Below are positions 52,785-62,552 of a stretch of DNA of 64,000 nucleotides, one piece after another. The stretch covers positions 62,001 through 126,000 of the forward strand of contig NZ_BMDR01000001.1 in the NCBI RefSeq assembly GCF_014635885.1, in the 5' to 3' direction. The notes below the pieces were generated by a model, which searched no databases, was not told the DNA's origin, and saw only the letters and a list, made by a program, of their open reading frames with translations. Positions within the stretch are counted from its first letter, which is position 1. Each line of letters starts with the position of its first letter. This stretch comes from Acinetobacter vivianii. GTDB taxonomy: Bacteria; Pseudomonadota; Gammaproteobacteria; Pseudomonadales; Moraxellaceae. The translations under genes and the position numbers were made by a program.

Positions 52785-53840
52785 TTAACGATGGAGTTGT
52801 GGTCCAAGAAATGCAAACGGCTTGGTGACCTTGAATTGTTGGGTTGCATCACCGGCAAAAGTATTCTGTTGATCTTTTCCAAGATCAAGTTTGCGGGTTA
52901 AACCATCTTTAAAGTTAATTTTCTTTAAATCTACCCAGAACACGTTTGGCGAAACTGCTGATTCAAAGAAATAGAGTTGCTGTTTATGATCGGCAACTGT
53001 TCTCCAGCGTGTTGAGGAAATATTCGGTTCTTCTGCTGTATTTAAACCATATGGCACGGATGCATTACGAATTACACTAAAGACCGAGGCAAGGGCATCT
53101 TTTGGATCGTCATTTTTAGGAATGGCATTGATATAGAAAGAGGCACGGGCGAAACGGTCAGACGCGCGATTGGTACCAGGTAGCATCACAGTTCCACCAA
53201 TTTGTTGCCAATACGTATTAAGCGCAAGTTGCTGGTCAAAGGTCGGTGAGTTGGTCATAACCTGATATTTTTTATCATGGTGAATGACTTGTTTACCGCC
53301 AATATACTCAATAATTGCACTGTCTCCAGTTTTATCTGAAATCGATAAATGTAAGGTCGTAAGACGTTGCTCACCAGGTACACTGTCAGTAATTAGGTCA
53401 AAAGGTTCTTTTTCTAACGCACTGACCGCCTCGGCAACAGTCGCATAATTATCCAGTACATATTGAGCCCAAGCGGAAATGCTGAGTTGAGGTTTATTCG
53501 AATGCTTGGTGTCTGGATATTGAGATTCGACCAGCCATAGCACATTTGCGACCAAGCCGGCTTCATTCATGCCATCTGTTGTTGAAATGTCGTAACCAGT
53601 GGCGATCACACTGCCATACTTGGCTTTCCATTTCAGTGATTTGGGGCCTGCATTGCTGTCTCTTATCACATTGCTGGGTAGAATCCAGAGGTTAGTACCA
53701 ACATCTACTTTCCAGTCCATTGATCGGGCAGTAATGATATGGTTGTTATTTCCTAGATAAACTGCACGAGTACAGGCATGGCTCGTCTGAAGGATCAGAG
53801 AGGTCGCGAGAAAAGAAAAACCTAAAATTTTTTTAAACAC
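52785..53840 (-). CDS. Exported linear amide C-N hydrolase (choloylglycine hydrolase family)
   Basis: A 351-residue Ntn-type hydrolase. The signal peptide ends ...LQTSHA, exposing Cys 23 of CTRAVYLGN as N-terminal nucleophile. ARSMDWKVDVGTNLWI (Asp and Trp), MTNSPTFDQQLALNTYW (Asn) and NRASDRFARASFY (Arg) are family markers. Relatives split bile salts, penicillin V or acyl-homoserine lactones; the substrate here is unknown. Paired with the following lipoprotein gene. Confidence 0.88.
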   Translation of the reverse strand: MFKKILGFSFLATSLILQTSHACTRAVYLGNNNHIITARSMDWKVDVGTNLWILPSNVIRDSNAGPKSLKWKAKYGSVIATGYDISTTDGMNEAGLVANVLWLVESQYPDTKHSNKPQLSISAWAQYVLDNYATVAEAVSALEKEPFDLITDSVPGEQRLTTLHLSISDKTGDSAIIEYIGGKQVIHHDKKYQVMTNSPTFDQQLALNTYWQQIGGTVMLPGTNRASDRFARASFYINAIPKNDDPKDALASVFSVIRNASVPYGLNTAEEPNISSTRWRTVADHKQQLYFFESAVSPNVFWVDLKKINFKDGLTRKLDLGKDQQNTFAGDATQQFKVTKPFAFLGPQLHR

Positions 53841-54049
53841 AAGTGGTACTCCTTGCTGTTATATAAGCATGATTTCTATTCAATGTTTTTGTAATGAATT
53901 AAATTTAGTCTATTAAAAAAATTATCTTATTCAAGCAATAAAATGTAATCAATATAAAAAGTAGGGATTTATTTTTTCTTGATTCTCATAGAGGTAGCCC
54001 GATAGGGAAAAATCTTCTCTATCGGGCCAGATGTTGGAGAGTATATAGT

Positions 54050-55210
54050 TTAATTTGGCGGTAATAACATCACAATCGCATTGTTGAGCAAGAGTGCGAT
54101 ATCTTCCAGAATTTCCGCTTCATTAAAACGTTCATCCAGTAATAGGCTTTCACCATCTGCAATTTGTTTTAAATAAGGCATGAATGCTGCTGAAATACAA
54201 ACCGTATCGCCATTTGCCCAGAATTCAAAAGAGTCGCCCTGTTTTCTGTAAAGCAATCTTGAAGCAGGCTCTAAAATAATCTGGTAATCCACACCAATCA
54301 CTTCAGCCACATCATTCGCATCCACTTCTTCAGGTTCAGGAATGTTATTTGGATAGCTTGCTTCACTCATGTAGGCCATGATCGCAGAATCAAATTCAGG
54401 CGCTTGGGTGAGGTAGTCTAATAGTTGAGTTTTTAAATAGGCAAACTCAGTGCTATTAATTTCACCCAGATGTGCAGTCTGTTGACGTGCGATATCTGCC
54501 AATGGATTCTTGAGTGAGGTATTTTCTGCGAATTTATCACTGACCTGATCAATCATCTCTGAAAGATTTGGCATACGGAAACCAAATGAGAAGGTTAAGC
54601 AATCATCTTCTGCAACGCCGTAATGCGATAAGCCAGGTGGTACATAGAGTAAGTCGCCTGGTGCGAGCACTTCATCAAAATGCACATCCATTTCAGCTAA
54701 AAGTTTTAATGGCTGATCTGGAATAAATTGGGTTGAATCGTCACACATTTGACCTAATTGCCAACGACGATGGCCATGACCTTGTACCAAGAACACATCA
54801 TAAAAATCGAAGTGTTTTCCAACAGAACCACCTTTTGGTGCATAAGACACCATGATGTCATCGCGACGCCATTGTGGGATAAACGGGAATTTTTTCCATA
54901 ACTCAGCAATATCGAATGAGTAATGATCAACTGCCTGAACTAACAGTGTCCATAGATTCGGTAATTTCTGGAAGTCACCTTTGGTCAGTGGCGCTGATTT
55001 AACATGCCACTCATTTGGATTTTTATTTTTTTGACGAATCAGGCGGGCAGTGACATGTTCTTCCAATGCAAGCTCTTGTACGTCTGCTGGCTCTAAGAGG
55101 CCAATAATTTCAGGCATAGCATTACGAACTAGTAAAGGTTTTTTTTGCCAATATTCATTAAGAAATTGTTCTGCGGTAATGCCGCCGAGTACCGCTAAAG
55201 ATTGAGACAT
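54050..55210 (-). CDS. Cupin-type 2-oxoglutarate oxygenase, ribosomal protein L16 arginine hydroxylase (RoxA/YcfD-like)
   Basis: A 386-residue JmjC-type oxygenase, a little longer than the 373 of E. coli YcfD. Iron ligands are His 133 and Asp 135 in GGSVGKHFDFYDVFLVQG and His 196 in PGDLLYVPPGLSHYGVAEDD. The enzyme hydroxylates an arginine of ribosomal protein L16. I start at ATG 55210 (MSQSLAVLGGITAEQF); no strong SD is present. Monocistronic, divergent from dnaX. Confidence 0.88.
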   Translation of the reverse strand: MSQSLAVLGGITAEQFLNEYWQKKPLLVRNAMPEIIGLLEPADVQELALEEHVTARLIRQKNKNPNEWHVKSAPLTKGDFQKLPNLWTLLVQAVDHYSFDIAELWKKFPFIPQWRRDDIMVSYAPKGGSVGKHFDFYDVFLVQGHGHRRWQLGQMCDDSTQFIPDQPLKLLAEMDVHFDEVLAPGDLLYVPPGLSHYGVAEDDCLTFSFGFRMPNLSEMIDQVSDKFAENTSLKNPLADIARQQTAHLGEINSTEFAYLKTQLLDYLTQAPEFDSAIMAYMSEASYPNNIPEPEEVDANDVAEVIGVDYQIILEPASRLLYRKQGDSFEFWANGDTVCISAAFMPYLKQIADGESLLLDERFNEAEILEDIALLLNNAIVMLLPPN

Positions 55211-55412
55211 GGGAAATGAAACCAACAACATTTAAATTGGTGTGTATTGTCCCTTGAGTTGAATGTTGGTGCAAGTCTTGTATAAAACCAAGAGAAACGC
55301 TAGAAATCAGCCTTAAAAATTAAAGAATGTACTTAATCTTGATCAATTGGACGCGTATTCGTTCACAGTCTTTCAAAAAAACAGTATGCTTAACAGGCGA
55401 AAAGGAGCATAC

Positions 55413-57413
55413 ATGTATCAAGTACTGGCAAGAAAATACCGTCCACGTAATTTCAATGAGTTAGTGGGGCAAAACCATGTTTCTCGTGCTTTAACCAGCG
55501 CACTGGAACGCGGCCGTTTGCACCATGCATACTTGTTTACGGGTACGCGTGGCGTTGGTAAAACCACAATTGCCCGTATTTTAGCCAAATGCTTAAACTG
55601 TGAAACAGGTGTAACATCGACGCCGTGTGAAGTATGTACCACATGTAAAGCGGTGAATGAAGGCCGCTTTATCGACTTGATTGAAATCGATGCGGCATCA
55701 CGGACCAAAGTAGAAGATACCCGTGAGTTACTCGACAATGTTCCTTATGCACCAACGCAAGGTCGTTTCAAAGTCTACCTGATCGATGAAGTACACATGC
55801 TTTCAACGCATTCATTCAATGCCTTGTTAAAGACTTTGGAAGAGCCGCCTGAACATGTCAAATTCCTGTTTGCGACCACAGATCCACAAAAATTACCGAT
55901 TACTGTCATCTCGCGCTGCTTGCAATTTACCTTGCGTCCTTTGGCCGTCGATGAAATTACAGAACATTTAACCGCGATTTTAAATAAAGAACATATTGAA
56001 GCGGATCAGGATGCGATTTGGCAAATTGCCGAGTCTGCACAAGGCTCTTTACGTGATGCATTGTCATTAACGGATCAGGCGATTGCCTATGGTCAGGGCG
56101 CCGTACATCATCAAGATGTCAAAGATATGTTGGGCCTGATTGACCGAACTATTATTTATGACCTGATTTTGGCGATTCATCAAAATCAGCAAGCACGCGT
56201 GAGTCAATTGCTATTGCAATTTAGACAGCAAGCTCTCGATGTGTCTCTGGTTCTGGACCAACTGGTTTCAACCTTACATGAACTTGCTTTATTGCAATAT
56301 TTACCAGATCTTGCACTAAAATATAGTGAAGAAATCAATCAGAAAATTTTGCAGCTTTCGAAGTCAATTTCTGCTCAGGACTTACAGCTTTATTATCAAA
56401 TTGCCTGCAAAGGGCGTGCTGAGCTACAACTTGCGGTGACGCAAGAGCAAGGCTTTGAAATGACGGTATTACGCTTGCTTGCGTTTAGACCGATGAGCTT
56501 AAATGAAGTCACTGTAAGTGCAACGCCAGTTACCCAGATTGCAGCACTAGCAGTTCAGCAACCAGTACAAAATTTAAATCCAGAAAATCAGCTTGCAGTT
56601 CAGCAAGAAGCAGTTAGTGTTGAACCTGAACCTGAACCTGAACCTGAACCTGAACCTGAACCTGAACCTGAACCTGAACCTGAACCTGTTGCGCAAAATT
56701 CAGATAGCAATTTGATGGTGTTTGATGCAGAAGCGGGTCAGTTGATCGGACTGGAAAATTCAGCACAGACAGAAGTTGTTCAATCGAGTATTACAGATTC
56801 GGAAGACGTTCTGATTTTCCCAGTTGAAGAGAATACTGAAACAGCGCTGTCAGTAGATGAGTTGCCTCTAGAATCACAGCCTGTGATGGCGACAGAACAA
56901 GCTGTTACTGTTATCGATGAACCAGTGGCGGAAATCGCTGTTGAGTTACCAGCGAATGCGGTTGCTTCTACTCAAGAAGATTTGGGCAATTTAATGCCGC
57001 AAGATATTCTTAAGTTGAGTGAGCAGAGCTTGGAAGGCGAATGGAATCTGGAAAAATGGGAATACTGGTTTAGAACCAGCCAGCTTTCGCCTGCGGTGCA
57101 AGAGTTGGCACAACATGGCATTATGCAAGGCCAGATCAATGGCGCATCTATCTTCCTGATTCCTCAGGAATATGAAGGCATGCTGTCACAGTTACAACAT
57201 GGTTTGGAAGATGCTTTAAAAGCACAATGGCCTCAAACATATTTTAATGTGCAATATGGTGCGGTGGATTCAAACACGCCGTTGTTGATGCAAAATCAAC
57301 GTAAGCAAAAAGCATTTAATCGTGCCGTCGAATTGCTACATCAGGAACCGACCATCAAGAGCTTGGTCGAAACCTTTGATGCAGAATTGCATAATATTCA
57401 ATTGAAACCTTAA
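55413..57413 (+). CDS. dnaX: DNA polymerase III subunits gamma/tau
   Basis: A 667-codon clamp-loader gene starting at ATG 55413 after GGAG; the longer frame at 55347 is not used. The AAA+ core holds Walker A GTRGVGKTTIAR, a four-Cys zinc module (CETGVTSTPCEVCTTC) and the sensor segment LIDEVHMLS. The tau-specific C-terminus follows a Glu-Pro repeat tract. I saw no A-AAA-AAG slippery site like that used in E. coli to make gamma. The product loads the sliding clamp and links polymerase cores at the fork. Confidence 0.96.
   Translation: MYQVLARKYRPRNFNELVGQNHVSRALTSALERGRLHHAYLFTGTRGVGKTTIARILAKCLNCETGVTSTPCEVCTTCKAVNEGRFIDLIEIDAASRTKVEDTRELLDNVPYAPTQGRFKVYLIDEVHMLSTHSFNALLKTLEEPPEHVKFLFATTDPQKLPITVISRCLQFTLRPLAVDEITEHLTAILNKEHIEADQDAIWQIAESAQGSLRDALSLTDQAIAYGQGAVHHQDVKDMLGLIDRTIIYDLILAIHQNQQARVSQLLLQFRQQALDVSLVLDQLVSTLHELALLQYLPDLALKYSEEINQKILQLSKSISAQDLQLYYQIACKGRAELQLAVTQEQGFEMTVLRLLAFRPMSLNEVTVSATPVTQIAALAVQQPVQNLNPENQLAVQQEAVSVEPEPEPEPEPEPEPEPEPEPEPVAQNSDSNLMVFDAEAGQLIGLENSAQTEVVQSSITDSEDVLIFPVEENTETALSVDELPLESQPVMATEQAVTVIDEPVAEIAVELPANAVASTQEDLGNLMPQDILKLSEQSLEGEWNLEKWEYWFRTSQLSPAVQELAQHGIMQGQINGASIFLIPQEYEGMLSQLQHGLEDALKAQWPQTYFNVQYGAVDSNTPLLMQNQRKQKAFNRAVELLHQEPTIKSLVETFDAELHNIQLKP
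56622..56687 (+). repeat. Hexanucleotide tandem repeat (GAACCT)11 inside dnaX
   Basis: Eleven perfect copies of GAACCT, in frame and encoding 11 Glu-Pro dipeptides from about residue 404. Copy-number change would lengthen or shorten a rigid linker between the clamp-loader core and the tau domain without breaking the frame. Confidence 0.97.
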
Positions 57414-57462
57414 GTATTAATAAAAAGGCAAAGATTAATCGCTTTGCTTTTTTATATTAATT

Positions 57463-57906
57463 TTATTCACTCGGCAGCAAATATTGCTCAAGGACTTCCC
57501 GCATTGCTGGAGGAATAGCAGTACTTTTTCGATGTTCACGATCAACAAATACATGCACAAAATGCCCTTGTGCTGCTGCTTGAGGCTGACCCTGTTTAAA
57601 AATTGCCAGCTCATATCTAAGCGATGAGTTGCCAATTTTTCCTATCGCTACACCAACCTCAACCATTTCGGGGAATGAAAGTTCCTGTAGAAAGCTACAT
57701 GCTGAATCGACCACTAGACCAATAATTTCACTGTTGTGAATGTTAAAACCCGTTTTTTGAATCAGCAATGAATTGGCAGCTGTATCGAAATAACTATAGT
57801 AGGTCACATTGTTGACATGACCATAGATATCGTTATCAGCCCAACGGGTCTGGATCGGAAAAAAGAATTTAAATTGTTCTCGTGTTTTTAAAATGGGTTT
57901 ACTCAT
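57463..57906 (-). CDS. Acyl-CoA thioesterase, 4HBT/FadM-like
   Basis: A 147-residue hot-dog thioesterase. The catalytic loop RWADNDIYGHVNNVTYYSYFD (Asp near residue 26) is typical of the 4-hydroxybenzoyl-CoA/YbgC/FadM group. Its start overlaps the stop of the upstream iron-ADH gene by four bases (ATGA), so both are made from one message. Probable role: hydrolysing acyl-CoA made during fatty acid or alcohol use. Confidence 0.88.
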   Translation of the reverse strand: MSKPILKTREQFKFFFPIQTRWADNDIYGHVNNVTYYSYFDTAANSLLIQKTGFNIHNSEIIGLVVDSACSFLQELSFPEMVEVGVAIGKIGNSSLRYELAIFKQGQPQAAAQGHFVHVFVDREHRKSTAIPPAMREVLEQYLLPSE

Positions 57907-59063
57907 GCATAAATCGCCTGATAAATCTGTAAAGCATCTTGTTCGGTCATTTCTCTTGGATTGTTTTGCAAGAGTCGGGTTTGCAGCATGGCATCTTTAG
58001 CCAGTTGAGCAAGCTTGGCCTCTGGAACATTCAGATCTTTTAATTTTAGAATCAGGCCACTTTGATCTAGATGGTTTTGCATATGATCAATAAACAAATC
58101 ACATAAGCCATCTGTACAGCCTGTACTTCGTGGATCTAAGAGTTGCATTAATTCCGCATAATGCTGTTTGGCTTTGGGTGCATTAAATTTTAATACCTCG
58201 ACCAGTACCAATGCATTGGTATGTCCGTGTGATAGATGGAAATGTCCACCAAGTGGATAGGCGAGGGCATGTACGGCACCTACTGGTGCATTGGCAAACG
58301 CCTGACCTGCCAACATTGAACCAACTAACATATTCTGGCGCGCTTCCAGATCAGCACCATTCTTGAGAACTTTAGCCAGATTATGATTCAGTAATTTCAA
58401 CGCATTTTTCGCCAGCATATCGGCATAAAAGTTCTTTTTAATATTCGAGGTATAAGCTTCAATGGCATGAACCATTGCATCTATGCCTGTTGCCGCCGTG
58501 ATATGTGCAGGAAGTCCCTGTGTAAAAGTTGCATCTAAAATGGCGACATCCGCATAGAGGATCGGAGAGACCACGCCCATTTTGGTGGTTGCACCTGTGG
58601 TGACAATCGAAATCGGGGTAACTTCAGAGCCTGTACCTGCGGTGGTTGGTATCAAGATAAGTGGTAAACGTGGTGCTTTGGCTTGGTTGACACCATAGAT
58701 TTCACTGAGCTGCTGTTGCTGCTCTGGGTGTGCAAGCAAAGCAATGATTTTGGCAACATCCATTGAACTGCCACCGCCAAACCCTAGGATGACATCGATC
58801 TTTTCTTGCTTGGCAAAATCTACGGCTTCTAAAACGATATGTTCGGGCGGATCAGCCTGAATATCTGAATAGATGATATGCGCCAAATCAATCTCTTGTA
58901 AAATATCAAGAATCGGCTGATGCAACTGATGCTGAATAATGCCTGTATCGGTCACGATCAGGACTTTATGATAATTATGTTGGGTTAAAATATTTTTAAG
59001 TTCTTGTATAGAACCTAGACCCGCAATGATGTTGGGAACGGTTTGAAATTGAAACGGGTTCAT
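57903..59063 (-). CDS. Iron-containing alcohol dehydrogenase
   Basis: A 386-residue group III dehydrogenase. NAD-binding GFGGGSSMDVAK (about 96-107) and TTAGTGSEVTPISIV (about 140-154) are followed by the metal ligands (Asp 194 in GIDAMVHAIEAY, then His residues in HALAYPLGGHFHLSHGHTNA). The substrate, an aldehyde or alcohol, is open. Coupled to the thioesterase gene. Confidence 0.92.
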   Translation of the reverse strand: MNPFQFQTVPNIIAGLGSIQELKNILTQHNYHKVLIVTDTGIIQHQLHQPILDILQEIDLAHIIYSDIQADPPEHIVLEAVDFAKQEKIDVILGFGGGSSMDVAKIIALLAHPEQQQQLSEIYGVNQAKAPRLPLILIPTTAGTGSEVTPISIVTTGATTKMGVVSPILYADVAILDATFTQGLPAHITAATGIDAMVHAIEAYTSNIKKNFYADMLAKNALKLLNHNLAKVLKNGADLEARQNMLVGSMLAGQAFANAPVGAVHALAYPLGGHFHLSHGHTNALVLVEVLKFNAPKAKQHYAELMQLLDPRSTGCTDGLCDLFIDHMQNHLDQSGLILKLKDLNVPEAKLAQLAKDAMLQTRLLQNNPREMTEQDALQIYQAIYA

Positions 59064-59507
59064 ACATACATCCTTATTTTTTCATCATAAATACTATATT
59101 TCTTATCGTGTGACGATAGGTCATTGCTCAAATAAATTAACATAAGATGCCCTTGAAAAGTGTAATTTTGAGCTGTTGATACCATTCCCAGTAATGTATA
59201 AATATTTAGATAGTTTATTATTCAAACTATTGAAAATAATAATGAATATTGTTTTTTCTTGTGCTTAAAACTTTTTGATGTTCCATGTGAATTTTACTCT
59301 GAACATATCCCGAGCCTTAAATACTTCGAATACATCGTTTGAGTCGCTAGTTATTTTTATTATTGGAAAATATTGCAGTTTTAATCAGGTAAAAGGGAAG
59401 CCCGCCGCTGGAAGATTATTGATGAATGAATATTTTTAAAATGATAGATAGCTTTATATCCTTTAACCATAAAATGGAGGATATTGATCAAAGACTTCGG
59501 ACGCAGC
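59064..59507. other. Intergenic region between PAAR and iron-ADH genes
   Basis: About 440 AT-rich bases. I looked for a T6SS effector downstream of the PAAR gene and found only short interrupted frames. A 98-codon minus frame that begins inside the PAAR gene is a shadow. Confidence 0.5.
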
Positions 59508-59759
59508 TTAGGCTTCTTCTGGCTGAAGTAACTTACATCCACAAGAAAGTGAGTCATGAATACGTGCCACTGATCTACCACCAAGCTGAGTTGTAGAGTC
59601 ACCTGTGATGATAATCGAAACACCAGTATGCTTCGGACAGGTTGCTTCATCCCCGATACATGCAATTGCTTGACCATTGACTAAAAAATTACGATTGCCT
59701 GTGATGACTTTACCACCACCAGTTGTGGGACACCCTACAACGATATATCGAGTTGGCAT
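59508..59759 (-). CDS. PAAR domain protein (type VI secretion spike tip)
   Basis: An 83-residue PAAR protein, starting MPTRYIVVGCPTTGGGKVIT; a GTG five codons upstream is an alternative start. The repeated glycine turns and the VNGQAIACIGDEATCPKHTG, GGRSVARIHDSLSCGC blocks supply His and Cys ligands for the zinc at the cone tip. PAAR sharpens the VgrG spike of the type VI secretion system and often carries effectors; this one has none attached. No vgrG lies beside it. Confidence 0.88.
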   Translation of the reverse strand: MPTRYIVVGCPTTGGGKVITGNRNFLVNGQAIACIGDEATCPKHTGVSIIITGDSTTQLGGRSVARIHDSLSCGCKLLQPEEA

Positions 59760-59933
59760 ATAAAATTTACTCACGGCAGCGATTTACCGTGCTATTTTAT
59801 TAAATAAAGACAGTTCTGTCTATTGACCAGTCAGTCTAAAATATTTATTTAATATTTCTTCTAATCCATCCTCTGACAAGTGAGTAAATGGTTAGGGTTG
59901 TATAACTTAAATTGATAAAAATATATAAATGAA

Positions 59934-59962
59934 AAATGCCAATTTTGAGGATTGGCATTTTC
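59934..59962 (-). terminator. Terminator of the HD-domain gene
   Basis: AAAATGCCAAT / ATTGGCATTTT perfect stem with T-run on the minus strand. Confidence 0.85.
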
Positions 59963-60011
59963 AAGAATGATCGGAATATCTCTATTTAGAAAATACCGAT
60001 CCGTTGTTATT

Positions 60012-60581
60012 TTATCTATTATTCAGATTTTGCATCGTTTCAGCATCTAGAAGTTCACGGATACTTTTAAATAAAGGGTGTTTATCTGTATATTTCTCAC
60101 CATAGGTGAGGTTAAATTCATAATTAAAATCATCAGGGTTGATGCCTTGATTATGCTGAAGAATCGTTTCAAGCTTATCTAACGCTTTTACTGCGATCGC
60201 TTCTTGGGTTTGTCCCGCTTCGTATTCTTCCCAGAGACCGAGTAATGAACTTCTCAGCGGCTCATCTAATGATTGAGTAATTTGAAGTAGGTCATTGCGT
60301 TCTTGTACATCTTTATTGGGATAATTCTGTTTTTCAATTGCAGGAACATCACCACTCAGTGTTTCACCTAAATCATGTACCAGACACATCTTTAGGACTC
60401 TTGAAAAATCTAACTCTTTTAATTCATCTTCAAAAACTAATGCGAGTAGAGCCAATCTCCAGGTATGTTCAGCAGTACTTTCATTTCGACCCTTGGAGGT
60501 ATGAGAGCTACGCATTACATTTTTTAAATTCTCAGCTTCTTTTAAAAATAATAAGCGGCCTTGAATCGTTTCAGTTTTCAT
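60012..60581 (-). CDS. HD domain phosphohydrolase (YfbR-like)
   Basis: A 189-residue HD protein. Metal-binding residues are His in NESTAEHTWRLALLA (about 38), the His-Asp pair in KMCLVHDLGETLSGDVPA (about 68-69) and a later Asp in ALDKLETILQHN. Related YfbR-type enzymes are 5'-nucleotidases acting on dNMPs; the exact substrate is not shown. ATG 60581 follows an AGGAA. Confidence 0.85.
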   Translation of the reverse strand: MKTETIQGRLLFLKEAENLKNVMRSSHTSKGRNESTAEHTWRLALLALVFEDELKELDFSRVLKMCLVHDLGETLSGDVPAIEKQNYPNKDVQERNDLLQITQSLDEPLRSSLLGLWEEYEAGQTQEAIAVKALDKLETILQHNQGINPDDFNYEFNLTYGEKYTDKHPLFKSIRELLDAETMQNLNNR

Positions 60582-60986
60582 TAAAGTTTCCTATTAGCAT
60601 CAAAATTTTAGAATTTTTTGACCGAGGAATGGACTGATTTGCTTGGAAGGGCGTGTGTGAGTTTAGCAAAAACAACGCTTTCTAAAAATAATAGATTTTA
60701 ATGTTTTGGTAATCACCATTAAAGATTCAGAGTTGAGTGAAGCTTTTGATAATTGATATGTCATTTCCATTCATCCTTAATTCCAAAAAAGTACATATTC
60801 ATAAAGAATTTTCAATAATGATCAACACGATTTCCTTTCAAATCAAAGCAATTTTTGACAAAATACGAGATGTCACAATGGTCAATTCATGCATAATGAG
60901 TTTTACGTGCGGTGCCTTTGTTTGCTGGAATTTTGCAGGCAATATTTTTATCTCCACAACATTTAAATGGTCGGAACTGTTTTGTA
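60582..60986. other. Intergenic region upstream of the LMW-PTP gene
   Basis: About 400 bases. Frames of 72-88 codons overlap here on both strands without SDs and are not annotated. A TTGACA at about 60855 is notable, but no -10 lies at the right distance. Confidence 0.45.
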
Positions 60987-61496
60987 ATGAAAACACAGTA
61001 TAAAGTCTTATGTGTCTGTTTAGGCAATATTTGCCGATCTCCAACCGCAGAGGCAATTCTCAGACATTATTGTGATGCACATGGCTTGGACGTGCTTGTC
61101 GATTCAGCTGGAACCAGTAACTATCATCCCAACAAGGCGCCTGATGCACGCAGTCAGCAACATGCCACGCAGCGTGGTTATGATTTGTCTGCATTGCGTG
61201 CAAGACAAATTAACCTGAATGATTTTGTTGAGTTCGACCTGATTTTGGCAATGGATCATGAAAACTTAGATGATATTCAGGCACTCATGCAAAAAGCGTC
61301 TCAGCAATTTGGTTCAGCGCAGATCCGGGCAAAAATCGCCCTGATGAGTGAGCATGATCCTCAATTCAAGCAGCAAGCTGTTCCAGATCCTTATTATGGT
61401 GGCGCAGATGGTTTTGATCGAGTGCTGGATCAGTGTGAATCAAGCAGTAAAGCATGGGTCGATATTTTTAAAAAGCAAATAACAGCAGGGTCATAG
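60987..61496 (+). CDS. Low molecular weight protein-tyrosine phosphatase
   Basis: A 169-residue LMW-PTP starting at ATG 60987 (MKTQYKVLCVCLGNICRS). The P-loop C-x5-R is Cys 11 to Arg 17, and the general-acid Asp is in VPDPYYGG near the C-terminus. The conserved N and S of the loop are intact. Role in bacteria varies (capsule control, stress). It starts the murB transcription unit, 13 bases upstream of murB. Confidence 0.92.
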   Translation: MKTQYKVLCVCLGNICRSPTAEAILRHYCDAHGLDVLVDSAGTSNYHPNKAPDARSQQHATQRGYDLSALRARQINLNDFVEFDLILAMDHENLDDIQALMQKASQQFGSAQIRAKIALMSEHDPQFKQQAVPDPYYGGADGFDRVLDQCESSSKAWVDIFKKQITAGS

Positions 61497-61509
61497 GATT
61501 TAATTTAAC

Positions 61510-62544
61510 ATGCAAGTACAAGAGCAGGTTTCGCTTAAACATTTAAATACATTAAATCTTAATGCTATTGCTTCACATTATGTTCAGATCAATCAGCCAA
61601 ATGATGTGATTGCAGCGCTGGATTTTGCTGAACAGCATCAACTCAATGTATTGGTATTGTCTGGCGGTAGTAATGTGTTATTGCCACAGCAAATACAGGC
61701 TTTGATTGTTCATTTAAATATTCAGGGCATTGATGTTGTTACTCAAGATGCGGATACGGTGACTGTTAAGGTCGGTGCAGGTCAAGTCTGGCACGACTTT
61801 GTTTTATACAGCACCCAGCAGCAGTGGTTCGGTTTACAAAATCTGGCTTTGATTCCAGGTTTAGTGGGTGCCTCTCCAGTACAAAATATTGGTGCTTATG
61901 GTGTCGAAGCAGGAGAGTTTATTGATTCTGTTCAGGTTTACGACCGTAAATTGAAACAGTTTGACTCCATTCCAGCTCAAGCTTGTCATTTTGCTTATCG
62001 TCACAGTATTTTCAAAGATGATCCAGATCGTTACATCATCGTGAGTGTCACTTTTAAACTGCTGAAAAAAGCGGATCTCAGATTGAATTATGGTGACTTA
62101 AAGCAAGCTGTGGGCGATGAGCTTAACGCAGAAAATTTGCAAAATCAGGTCATCCTTATTCGTCAAAGCAAGTTACCAGATCCGAAAGAATTCCCGAATG
62201 TGGGAAGTTTTTTCAAGAACCCGATCTTGTCCCAAGCTGAATTTGACAAAATTACTCAACAATTTCCTAACATACCGCATTATCCACAGCCGAATAGCAA
62301 TGTTAAAGTGGCAGCAGGCTGGTTGATTGACCAAACGGGCTGGAAAGGTAAGCAATTAGGGCCAGTTGGCATGTTTCACAAGCAGGCTTTGGTTTTGGTC
62401 AATTATGCCGATGCAGCACTGACGGATGTAAAAAATACCTATCAGGCTGTACAAAGTGATGTAAAACAAAAGTTTAGTATTCAGCTCGAACCTGAACCTG
62501 TGTTATATAGTGAACACGGTTTGATTCAAGCGCATAGTGGATGA
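61510..62544 (+). CDS. murB: UDP-N-acetylenolpyruvoylglucosamine reductase
   Basis: MurB reduces the enolpyruvyl group to make UDP-MurNAc in peptidoglycan synthesis, using FAD and NADPH. The 344 residues match the E. coli-type (type I) enzyme. FAD contacts are [13 protein letters not shown] and [35 protein letters not shown] and [13 protein letters not shown] carry the substrate-binding Tyr/Arg and the catalytic Ser. The end of the frame overlaps an ATG of the next gene. Confidence 0.96.
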   Translation: MQVQEQVSLKHLNTLNLNAIASHYVQINQPNDVIAALDFAEQHQLNVLVLSGGSNVLLPQQIQALIVHLNIQGIDVVTQDADTVTVKVGAGQVWHDFVLYSTQQQWFGLQNLALIPGLVGASPVQNIGAYGVEAGEFIDSVQVYDRKLKQFDSIPAQACHFAYRHSIFKDDPDRYIIVSVTFKLLKKADLRLNYGDLKQAVGDELNAENLQNQVILIRQSKLPDPKEFPNVGSFFKNPILSQAEFDKITQQFPNIPHYPQPNSNVKVAAGWLIDQTGWKGKQLGPVGMFHKQALVLVNYADAALTDVKNTYQAVQSDVKQKFSIQLEPEPVLYSEHGLIQAHSG

Positions 62545-62552
62545 GGAGATTT

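Noticed and set aside
56500..57413. Programmed frameshift in dnaX to make a gamma subunit
   Set aside because: No slippery A-AAA-AAG heptamer with a following hairpin was seen.
59381..59677. 98-codon minus frame overlapping the PAAR gene
   Set aside because: A shadow in another frame; the PAAR frame carries the family residues.
60737..61003. 88-codon plus frame before the phosphatase gene
   Set aside because: No SD, and it overlaps the phosphatase start in another frame.
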